From NCBI GenBank assembly GCA_031296755.1, contig JAUMMZ010000019.1, positions 1-7,845 on the forward strand: a stretch of DNA of 7,845 nt. The letters run 5' to 3'. Source of the stretch: Collinsella sp. GTDB taxonomy: Bacteria; Actinomycetota; Coriobacteriia; Coriobacteriales; Coriobacteriaceae. Below the pieces are notes generated by a model, which made no database searches, had not been told where the DNA came from, and was given only the letters and a program-made list of their open reading frames with translations. The position numbers and the translations under genes are program-made. Shown piece by piece: positions 1-5,564 of this stretch (position 1 is the first letter of the stretch; each line of letters starts with the position of its first letter).

Positions 1-141
1 GGCCTGGACGACGACTTCCGCGTCATCGTGTCCCCCTGGATCCTGTCCGTGCTGACCACCGACCGCCTCGCGCGCAACTACGAGCTGGTCACCAAGCACA
101 ACCTCAAGTACCGCCGCTACTACCACCAGTTCGACTACTAA
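1..141 (+). CDS. 3' end of an unrecognised protein gene (partial)
   Basis: Reading frame 1 is open from the first base to a TAA at 139-141 and gives the last 46 residues of a protein that begins outside the window. The visible tail starts GLDDDFRVIVSPWILSVLTT and ends with a run rich in Tyr, Arg and His (KYRRYYHQFDY). Codon use is strongly G/C-ending, like the other genes here, and an intrinsic terminator follows about 50 nt downstream, so the frame is very probably a real gene end. I do not recognise the family from this tail. It has no obvious membrane segment or metal-binding motif. The function is unknown from the window. Confidence 0.75.
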   Translation, partial: GLDDDFRVIVSPWILSVLTTDRLARNYELVTKHNLKYRRYYHQFDY

Positions 142-192
142 GAGCTGGCCGCAGGGCCGATATCTTGGCTGGTTGATATCTCGACCCTACAC

Positions 193-225
193 AAGGGCGT
201 CCGCATTCGCGCGGGCGCCCTTTTT
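193..225 (+). terminator. Rho-independent terminator of the first gene
   Basis: A 12-bp stem is formed by AAGGGCGTCCGC (193-204) and GCGGGCGCCCTT (211-222), with one G-T wobble and a 6-nt loop. The right arm runs into a T5 tract at 221-225. It lies about 50 nt after the TAA of the upstream gene and fits a classical intrinsic terminator on the + strand. Confidence 0.88.
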
Positions 226-254
226 GCGTTGCCGTCGGCGCAGGGTGTCCTCGG

Positions 255-438
255 CGGAAATCTCATCCCGGAATTTCGGCTCAGAGTGGGATGCGGTTTC
301 CGGATGCGTCCCATTCTGAAGCCCCGAAACGGGACGCGCTTTCCGCTTGGGGTCCGATCCGGAAAGCTCATCCCGTTCCGAGCATCAAATCCGGGACATG
401 CTTTCCGCGCTCCGCCCCTTGCAGAAAGCGCGTCTCCT
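255..438. repeat. Cluster of alternating palindromic 16-mer repeats
   Basis: Six copies of a 16-mer close to CGGGATGCGCTTTCCG occur in alternating orientation: minus at 255-270, plus at 287-302, plus at 330-345, minus at 360-375, plus at 392-407, and a degraded minus copy at 423-438. A further degraded minus half-copy covers about 302-313. They pair into successive hairpins. One is 281-294 with 306-319 (14 bp including two G-T wobbles). One is 325-345 with 360-380 (18 of 21 positions pair). One is 393-408 with 421-436 (12 of 16). The pairs differ from each other by substitutions that mostly keep the stem, as in REP/BIME-like intergenic elements. Two more copies lie at 5333-5380. Function is unknown; transcript end protection or nucleoid-protein binding are possible. 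Confidence 0.8.
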
Positions 439-496
439 TCCAAACACAAATCTTGCGGTACAGCTTCTGCAAAGACGCGAAGTGGCCGCTGACAGC

Positions 497-533
497 AAAG
501 AGGGGCTGCCGAGACAATGCCCGACGGCCCCTC
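497..533 (-). terminator. Intrinsic terminator of the MMPL/heptad-protein operon
   Basis: Read on the minus strand, GAGGGGCCGTCG (533-522) pairs with CGGCAGCCCCTC (511-500) over 12 positions, with one mismatch and one G-T wobble, around a 10-nt loop. It is followed by TTT (499-497). It lies 48 nt beyond the stop codon of the heptad-repeat gene, where a terminator for the minus-strand operon is expected. The T tract is short, so efficiency may be moderate. Confidence 0.7.
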
Positions 534-580
534 CCCTCATAACTTGCTATCGATGCCAATCGCCACAAGGGCGCGGCTGC

Positions 581-3010
581 CTACTTGCTGATCGCGCCCG
601 TCATATAGATAAACTGCACGCGATTTATATGTCCGCCCTGCTCGCCGTTGACAAAGTCCGTCGGCGTAAAGCCGGGGTTGAGCATTTCCTCGATCTTGTC
701 CTTAACGGTGTCGATGACCTGAGTATCGAGATTGCTCGTTCGGTCGGTAAGCTCCTGCATGCCGTTGCCGAGCTCGGATGCGCCGCTGGCAAGCGTACCT
801 GCACCCGAGGAGAGAAGATTCATGCCGCTAGCAAGGCTAGCAGCACCTGTCTTGAGCTGCGCCGCACCGTTGTTGAGCTGTGATGCGCCGTTGGCAAGCG
901 CGGGCGTGGCACCGTTGAGCTGCTGTGTGCCCGCAGCAAGCTGGTCGGTGCCCGCGGCAAGAGCCGCGGCGCCATCGCTCAGCTGACCCGCGCCCGTTGC
1001 TGCAGAGCCAACACCGGCGACAAGACCGGGGTTCACGGCCGTGGGGTTTGCCGGGTTGATCGCGCTGTTCATATAGGCGATGGCTCCGGCCAGGCTCAGC
1101 TGTTGGCCATCCTGGACAGTGGTGTAGCCCTGAATGGCGCTATCGAGCGCGGTGACGGCACCCTGGGCGCCGCCCTGGGCGCCGGCCGCCTGGGCCAAAG
1201 TCGTAACCTGATCGGTAAGCGTGCCAAACATGGACTCGGCACCCTTAAGGCCCTGCGACACCTGCGTGTTAAGACCCTGCGCGCCCGCAACGGCATTGGA
1301 TGCAGAATCGAGAAGCGCGGTAAGACCCGTCGCATCGGCGCTCGATGCCGCCGTGGCGGCGGCACCCGCGCTGGTAGCAGCACTGCCGGCACTTGCGGTG
1401 GCGGCATCCAGCTGTGCCGTAGCCTCGCTTAGCTTGGCTGCCGCAGCCTTGGCGGAGTCGAGATCGGCCGCGTTATCCAGCGCGTCCTGAGCATCGGCGA
1501 CCGCCGCCTTGGCAGCGGCAATAGATGCAACGGTGCTCTCGGCGCCAGCCTTTGCGCTCTCGGCGTTAGCCTTTGCCGCATCGTTGCCCATGGCGCTCGC
1601 GGCCTGCTTTGCCCCGCCGAGCGCCTGCTGTGCACCGGCAAGGTACTGCCCCTCGCCGCTGAGCGCCGCCGTAAGACCCTGCGGCCCGTACAGCGCGCTG
1701 TAGGCGTTGCCCGACGTAGCGGTCACGGCGTCCTGGGCCGCCTTGGCCGCAGCCTGCGCCTTGGCAAGGTTTGCCTCCTGAGCCTGCTTGCCCAGCGTCA
1801 GCGCGTCGACGTACGTATCGGACCCAGCGGCAATTCCACTTATGCCGCCCGAGATCTGCTGTGCGCTCCCCTGCAGCTTGGAAAGGCCCGCCGAAAGATC
1901 GGACGCACCGTCCTTAAGCTGCACTGCACCGGCATTAACCCCCTCGGCACCGGCATTAAGGTTGCTCACGCCTTCGACCAGCGTGGGGACCTGCGCGTTG
2001 AGCTGACTCGTACCCGCCGCGAGCGCAGCGGCGCCACTGGACAGCGTGCCGGCACCGGTATTGGCCGTGGCAAGCGAGGCCGCGAGCGTCTTGACACCGT
2101 CGGCAACCTGGCCAGCACCGCTATTGGCCGTAGCAATACCGTTGGAGAGCTCCACGAGCTGGCTCGTATCCATGCTGCTCGAGTCCACATCGATGGCAAG
2201 ATTCAGCGGCACGCCGACAATCTGCCAGCCATCAAACTCAAAATCCTCAACATCGGTCGTAATGGTGTAGTCTCCGGTGCTGCCGGGAATCACCATGTAG
2301 GTAAGCTGCGTGTTGGAGCCGTTGGCAGCAACCGTGGCGCCCTCAGCCTCAATATCGTGTGCCTCGGCATCCTTAAGCTGACCGGTAATCTGAACCAGGT
2401 AGTTATCGGCATAATCGCCACCGGTATAGTCGTCATTCTTTTCGACCTTGAGCTTCATAGTGAGCTTGCCGCTCTTGCCCGCCAAATCCTTGGCGTCGAT
2501 ATCGCGGCCATCGAGCTGGTATGCCACGGTGACGTTCCACGGCATCTGAGTGTTCTTGTCCAGATCGCCCTGGTAGACAAAGTCCTGCACTCCCTGGCCC
2601 GTAACGGCAACCGACCCGCTGTCGTCCGTTAGTTTTTGAGTCGTCGATAGGTTGGTCACTTTGTTATAGGTGCCGGCATCGTCGATCTTGACGCCCTTAT
2701 TGGCCTCGAAGCTATTGACCACGTAAACACCCGTGCGATTGCCGTCGGCATCGGTTTTGACGTATACGACCTGGTTTTTCTTATATCCCGGCGTGCTGTT
2801 ATCGGAGTCCGTCGCCATCTGTTCACTCGTAGCCGAGGCAGCGCTCGTCGACCCTACGCCGTCGGCGAACACAACGGCACCGGGAACGGTAAGGGCCACG
2901 GTCAGACCGGCGGCAAGAGCGAGCGCAGCGATGCGCTTATGGGGACGACGTACAAGATCGCGTTGGGCTTTGAGCTCTTTCGAAGCGGTATCAGTGGTAT
3001 GGGTATGCAT
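581..3010 (-). CDS. Exported YhgE/Pip-like protein with X-X-X-Leu-X-X-Gly heptad repeats
   Basis: The gene encodes 809 residues. The start is the ATG at 3010 (MHTHTTDTASKEL), with AAGGA 8 nt upstream; the frame stays open further upstream but only inside the preceding permease gene. After a basic n-region (RRPHKR), residues 27-48 are hydrophobic and end in VFA before Asp50, so a signal peptide or N-terminal anchor is likely. Residues 75-285 form a soluble, probably beta-rich domain with the segments VYVVNSF and FVYQGDLDKNTQMPWNVTVAYQLDG, in shortened form FVYQGDL...PWNVTVAYQLDG; similar segments occur in YhgE/Pip-associated proteins of Firmicutes. Residues 286-396 and 664-757 are glycine-spaced heptads (for example GAAALAAGT, GASQLNNGAAQLKTG) of the X-X-X-Leu-X-X-Gly type. 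Residues 405-660 are Ala-rich and probably coiled coil. The C-terminus ends VQFIYMTGAISK with no membrane anchor or sorting signal. There is no cysteine. It lies 32 nt after the permease gene and is probably co-transcribed. An extracytoplasmic partner or scaffold of that pump is inferred; no enzymatic motif is visible. Confidence 0.85.
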   Translation of the reverse strand: MHTHTTDTASKELKAQRDLVRRPHKRIAALALAAGLTVALTVPGAVVFADGVGSTSAASATSEQMATDSDNSTPGYKKNQVVYVKTDADGNRTGVYVVNSFEANKGVKIDDAGTYNKVTNLSTTQKLTDDSGSVAVTGQGVQDFVYQGDLDKNTQMPWNVTVAYQLDGRDIDAKDLAGKSGKLTMKLKVEKNDDYTGGDYADNYLVQITGQLKDAEAHDIEAEGATVAANGSNTQLTYMVIPGSTGDYTITTDVEDFEFDGWQIVGVPLNLAIDVDSSSMDTSQLVELSNGIATANSGAGQVADGVKTLAASLATANTGAGTLSSGAAALAAGTSQLNAQVPTLVEGVSNLNAGAEGVNAGAVQLKDGASDLSAGLSKLQGSAQQISGGISGIAAGSDTYVDALTLGKQAQEANLAKAQAAAKAAQDAVTATSGNAYSALYGPQGLTAALSGEGQYLAGAQQALGGAKQAASAMGNDAAKANAESAKAGAESTVASIAAAKAAVADAQDALDNAADLDSAKAAAAKLSEATAQLDAATASAGSAATSAGAAATAASSADATGLTALLDSASNAVAGAQGLNTQVSQGLKGAESMFGTLTDQVTTLAQAAGAQGGAQGAVTALDSAIQGYTTVQDGQQLSLAGAIAYMNSAINPANPTAVNPGLVAGVGSAATGAGQLSDGAAALAAGTDQLAAGTQQLNGATPALANGASQLNNGAAQLKTGAASLASGMNLLSSGAGTLASGASELGNGMQELTDRTSNLDTQVIDTVKDKIEEMLNPGFTPTDFVNGEQGGHINRVQFIYMTGAISK

Positions 3011-3042
3011 TGCGGTATTCCTTCCAACTGCTTTGTAAAACG

Positions 3043-5169
3043 TTACTGAGCGGAGCCGTCCGCAGCCGATGCCTCGGTGGTATCCGAAACCGGATCCTGG
3101 GCATCCTTGGGCAAAAAATGAGCTTTGAGCGTGGTCTTGCCGATGAGGCCATCGAGCACATACAGGAAACCCGGCAGCGCAAAGAGTACGGCGACTAGGG
3201 AGATGCTCACGCCGACGCCCAGGAACCAGCCGATCTGCTTGAGCACGCCGTGGCTCGAGATCGCATGGATCAGGAAGCCACTGATTAGCAGAACCGATCC
3301 AGAGGTCAAAACAGGAATCGTGCAAGCTTCCATGGTCTCGAGTAGCGCTTCGCGCTTATGCATGGTCACGCGGTCCTCACGATAGCGGTCAGCAATCAGG
3401 ATGCCGTAGTCGACGGCAACGCCCAGCTGGATGGAGCTCACAATTAAGTAGGCGAGGAAGAACTCGTGCATACCGGTGTAGAGCGGTGCAGCAAAGTTGA
3501 CCCAGATCGAGGTCTCAATCACGAGCACCAAGATGATCGGCAGGCTCAGCGACTTGGTGGCCAGCAGCAAGACCGCGAACACGGCCACGACGGCGATGAG
3601 GTCGACCTTGCCCTTATCGACGGTGATGGTGTCCTTAAGGTCGGTGGTGCTCACGCCCTCGCCGGCGAGCATTGCCTTACCCGGATAATGTTTGTCCGCG
3701 ATACAACGAATCTTCTTGACCAGCTTAAATGTACTCGGACCCTCGTAGGGCGCGGTAACCGTGAGCACCAAACGGCTGTAGTGCTCTCCCTCCACCAGAT
3801 CGAGCGTGTCCTTTTCGGCCATGCCCGTGGGGATATAGGGACTCGCAACGTCAACATAGCTCTGGATGGACTTGACCTCGGGGAGCGCCTTGAGCTCATT
3901 GGAGAGTGCCTGCTCCTCGCTCACCTCTCCACGGGGAACGAGCACAACGTAGGTATCGGAGTTGCCAAAGACCTCCTTGACCTTGTCCATATCCTGACCA
4001 AGCCGCGTATCCGAACCAAAAATGTGCGAAGTGCCGTAGTAGTACGTGATATCGCTGGAGGTCGATGCCACACGCGCAGGGTAAACCACGGCGAGGATCA
4101 CGACGGCAGCGGGGATACAGACCTTGAGCACCAGACGGGCGAACTTACCCAGCGGCGGGACAAAGGGCCTGTGCTGCGATTTTTGCACAAAGCCATCGAA
4201 CTGAACGAACATCGAAGGAACAAAGGTAAAGACCGATACCAGGCTGATGGCGATACCCTTTGCAAGGGCAAGACCAAGGTCGGGGCCGATCTTAAACTGC
4301 ATGGCGGCAAGCGCGATAAAGCCGATGCAGACCGTGCAACCGCTCGAAAACACGGCGACCGAGGACAGGCAGCACGACTGCACCATGTCTTCGGCAACGC
4401 TGCCGTGGCGGCCACGCTCCTCGTTAAAGCGGTGCAGCAAAAAGACCGAGAAGTCCAGCGCGATGGCAACCTGCAAAATGGAGCCCGCAGAGTTGGTGAC
4501 AAAGCTAATCTCGCCAAAGATGAGGTTGGTGCCCCAGTTGATAAACACCGAGACGCCCAGGCCCAGCAGCACCAGGATGGGTTCGGCCCAGCTGGTAGTC
4601 GTGATGACCAGAATCACGAAGATAATCGCTATGACAGCGACCGTGATAATGCTGATCTGCTGCTCGGTCGATGTGGTGGCGAGCGCGTTAGACATGGCCG
4701 AGCCCGTAATGGCGCCCTCGTCGCCCACGATATCTCGAATAGCGTCGGTTGCCTCGATCTCCTTTTCGGAATTAACCGTCACCGTAAACAGGGCGTTGTT
4801 CTTTTTGTAATAGGTCTCAACGGTGTCTTTGTCTTGCGTGGCAAGCGGCTGATCGATATCTGCCGCGTCGTCAAGCCATAGGACCTCCTCGACGCCGTCG
4901 ACCTTTTTGATTTTGTCCTTGTATTTGAGCGCCTGAGCGATCGAGACATTGGGCACCATAACGCGACAGTTGGGAATGTCACCCTCAAACTCATCACCCA
5001 TGGTATTCAGAGCGACGGTCGACGCCGCTTCGTCGGGCAGATAGCTCGTAATGTCGTAGTTAACGCCTACAAACTGGCGCAGGAACAGGCATACCAGTGC
5101 TGCCACCGCATAGAACGCGATGATGGGTTTGCGGTGCTTCACGACCCATCGAAATAGCTTCTCTTTCAA
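3043..5169 (-). CDS. MMPL/RND-superfamily 12-TM permease
   Basis: The gene encodes 708 residues (MKEKLFRWVVKHRKP...) with the two-fold repeated layout of the MMPL family. TM1 is near 15-30, followed by an extracytoplasmic loop (31-170) and five TM segments (about 171-323). TM7 is near 347-364, followed by a second large loop (365-520) and five more TM segments (about 522-671), then a hydrophilic tail. The acidic residues expected for proton relay are present in both halves: Asp239 in ALDFSVFLLHRF (TM4) and Asp587 in AVDYGILIADRY (TM10). Family members are proton-driven exporters of lipids, siderophores or drugs; the substrate here is unknown. Length is normal for a short MMPL without an added C-terminal domain. 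I chose the TTG at 5169 because GGAGGA (5181-5176) lies 6 nt upstream; the TTG two codons earlier (5175) touches that site. It is the first gene of a two-gene operon with the heptad-repeat protein, downstream of a good promoter. Confidence 0.9.
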   Translation of the reverse strand: MKEKLFRWVVKHRKPIIAFYAVAALVCLFLRQFVGVNYDITSYLPDEAASTVALNTMGDEFEGDIPNCRVMVPNVSIAQALKYKDKIKKVDGVEEVLWLDDAADIDQPLATQDKDTVETYYKKNNALFTVTVNSEKEIEATDAIRDIVGDEGAITGSAMSNALATTSTEQQISIITVAVIAIIFVILVITTTSWAEPILVLLGLGVSVFINWGTNLIFGEISFVTNSAGSILQVAIALDFSVFLLHRFNEERGRHGSVAEDMVQSCCLSSVAVFSSGCTVCIGFIALAAMQFKIGPDLGLALAKGIAISLVSVFTFVPSMFVQFDGFVQKSQHRPFVPPLGKFARLVLKVCIPAAVVILAVVYPARVASTSSDITYYYGTSHIFGSDTRLGQDMDKVKEVFGNSDTYVVLVPRGEVSEEQALSNELKALPEVKSIQSYVDVASPYIPTGMAEKDTLDLVEGEHYSRLVLTVTAPYEGPSTFKLVKKIRCIADKHYPGKAMLAGEGVSTTDLKDTITVDKGKVDLIAVVAVFAVLLLATKSLSLPIILVLVIETSIWVNFAAPLYTGMHEFFLAYLIVSSIQLGVAVDYGILIADRYREDRVTMHKREALLETMEACTIPVLTSGSVLLISGFLIHAISSHGVLKQIGWFLGVGVSISLVAVLFALPGFLYVLDGLIGKTTLKAHFLPKDAQDPVSDTTEASAADGSAQ

Positions 5170-5175
5170 CCTCAA

Positions 5176-5181
5176 TCCTCC
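5176..5181 (-). promoter_or_regulatory. Ribosome binding site deciding the TTG start of the MMPL gene
   Basis: On the minus strand GGAGGA occupies 5181-5176. An in-frame TTG at 5175-5173 abuts it directly, leaving no spacer, whereas the TTG at 5169-5167 is 6 nt away. The ATG overlapping this site at 5183-5181 reads ATG GAG GAT TGA and closes after three codons in another frame. The later TTG is therefore the likelier start. Confidence 0.6.
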
Positions 5182-5209
5182 ATAACGCTCAGCCTATGTT
5201 TTGCTCTTT

Positions 5210-5238
5210 GTTATATTCCACATTTGGTAGTTATACAA
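5210..5238 (-). promoter_or_regulatory. Candidate promoter of the MMPL/heptad-protein operon
   Basis: On the minus strand TTGTAT (5238-5233, four of six bases matching TTGACA) is followed by a 17-nt spacer and then TATAAC (5215-5210, five of six matching TATAAT). Transcription would start near 5203, giving a leader of about 35 nt before the TTG start. The spacing and match fit a housekeeping sigma-factor promoter. No other promoter-like pair was seen between this and the repeat at 5333. Confidence 0.6.
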
Positions 5239-5252
5239 CATGTGTAGGATAA
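5231..5252. promoter_or_regulatory. 22-bp imperfect palindrome over the -35 (candidate operator)
   Basis: TTATACAACA (5231-5240), TG, TGTAGGATAA (5243-5252) form an inverted repeat with 8 of 10 half-site positions symmetric. It covers the proposed -35 element, which is where a repressor would block transcription. The size suits a TetR- or MarR-type dimer, and MMPL exporters are often controlled by TetR-family repressors. No regulator gene lies in the window, so the binding protein is unknown. Confidence 0.4.
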
Positions 5253-5332
5253 AGGCGCCATAAAGATATGCGATTGACGCGGTCCCGGAGCCAAAACAGC
5301 CGCTGCAGAAGCAGTTCGGAAAAGGTCCTCAG

Positions 5333-5380
5333 CGGAAACTGCATCCCAGTTTTTAGACGAAAAACGGGATATGGTTTCTG
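5333..5380. repeat. Second copy of the palindromic repeat family (one inverted pair)
   Basis: CGGAAACTGCATCCCA (5333-5348) and CGGGATATGGTTTCTG (5365-5380) are a minus and a plus copy of the 16-mer unit found at 255-438. They are joined by complementary A/T arms (GTTTTT at 5349-5354 and GAAAAAC at 5359-5365), so the whole element folds into one long imperfect hairpin with a small loop near 5355-5358. It lies in the middle of the divergent gap, away from the proposed promoter. The shared unit in two separate gaps marks this as a dispersed element rather than a local terminator. Confidence 0.75.
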
Positions 5381-5497
5381 GTTGGCCTAGATAATCGTCA
5401 GATTTAGCTGAGCGTCTGCCCCTATGTTTCCAAATGAATACGGTGTGAGCTGCGGACAAGGATTTTCCCCGCAAGCACTCTAGTATGCTAAAGTACC

Positions 5498-5529
5498 CAA
5501 AAGACCGGCGGAGCTATGCCGGTCGTTTG
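5498..5529 (+). promoter_or_regulatory. Stem-loop in the leader of the his operon
   Basis: CAAAAGACCGGC (5498-5509) pairs with GCCGGTCGTTTG (5518-5529) in 11 of 12 positions around an 8-nt loop, with a U-rich stretch just after the GC stem (GTTTGTTCTGT). It sits 35 nt before the hisZ-hisG start codon. On the minus strand the same stem is followed by TTTT. It could be a weak attenuator, an RNA-stability hairpin, or a terminator for antisense transcripts. A possible -10 hexamer (TATGCT, 5484-5489) would place it at the extreme 5' end of the mRNA. No histidine-rich leader peptide or T-box signature is visible. Confidence 0.45.
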
Positions 5530-5564
5530 TTCTGTATGCAACACAGCATGAGGAGGCTCACCAG

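Larger units (their letters stand above)
226..580. other. Gene-free intergenic region between convergent genes
   Basis: This 355-bp gap separates the terminated + strand gene from the end of the minus-strand operon. The short open frames here have no convincing ribosome binding site and track the palindromic repeats rather than coding bias, so I call no gene. It holds the palindromic repeat cluster (255-438) and the minus-strand terminator (497-533). I see nothing recognisable in 439-496 or 534-580. Confidence 0.7.
5170..5564. other. Divergent intergenic region between MMPL and his operons
   Basis: This gap of about 395 bp separates two divergently transcribed operons and is visibly richer in A/T than the genes. 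From the MMPL side it contains the MMPL ribosome binding site, a minus-strand promoter with an overlapping palindrome (5210-5252), a pair of inverted repeat units shared with the 255-438 cluster, and a stem-loop plus an AGGAGG site ahead of hisZ-hisG. I see nothing recognisable in 5253-5332 or 5381-5497 beyond a possible -10 (TATGCT, 5484-5489) without a convincing -35. I call no gene here. Confidence 0.65.

Noticed and set aside
159..180. Two GATATC copies that could form a small hairpin before the first terminator.
   Set aside because: Only 6 bp pair and GATATC is itself palindromic, so chance is likely. The stronger stem at 193-222 explains termination.
255..438. A CRISPR array.
   Set aside because: The units alternate in orientation, differ in sequence and have uneven, partly complementary spacers. 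No cas gene is present. They behave as palindromic repeats instead.
347..883. A 178-codon + strand frame starting inside the palindromic repeats.
   Set aside because: It crosses the repeats and the minus-strand terminator, then runs antisense to the end of the heptad gene. No ribosome binding site or domain was seen.
3011..3325. An N-terminal extension of the heptad-repeat protein by 105 residues.
   Set aside because: The open frame extends upstream, but nearly all of it overlaps the 3' end of the permease gene in another frame. The ATG at 3010 has a good ribosome binding site and is directly followed by a plausible signal peptide.
3466..4881. A 471-codon open frame on the + strand, opposite the MMPL permease gene.
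   Set aside because: It lies wholly antisense to a strongly supported membrane protein gene. The product is rich in His, Arg, Gln and Asp with no domain pattern and has no proper ribosome binding site. High G/C at third codon positions creates such mirror frames.
5211..5474. An 87-codon minus-strand frame in the divergent gap.
   Set aside because: It covers the repeat hairpin and the proposed promoter, lacks a ribosome binding site and shows no G/C-ending codon bias.
5516..5551. A possible 11-codon leader peptide (MPVVCSVCNTA) ending at the hisZ-hisG ribosome binding site.
   Set aside because: It has no histidine codons and the only upstream GGAG is too close (2 nt), so a classical his attenuation peptide is not supported.
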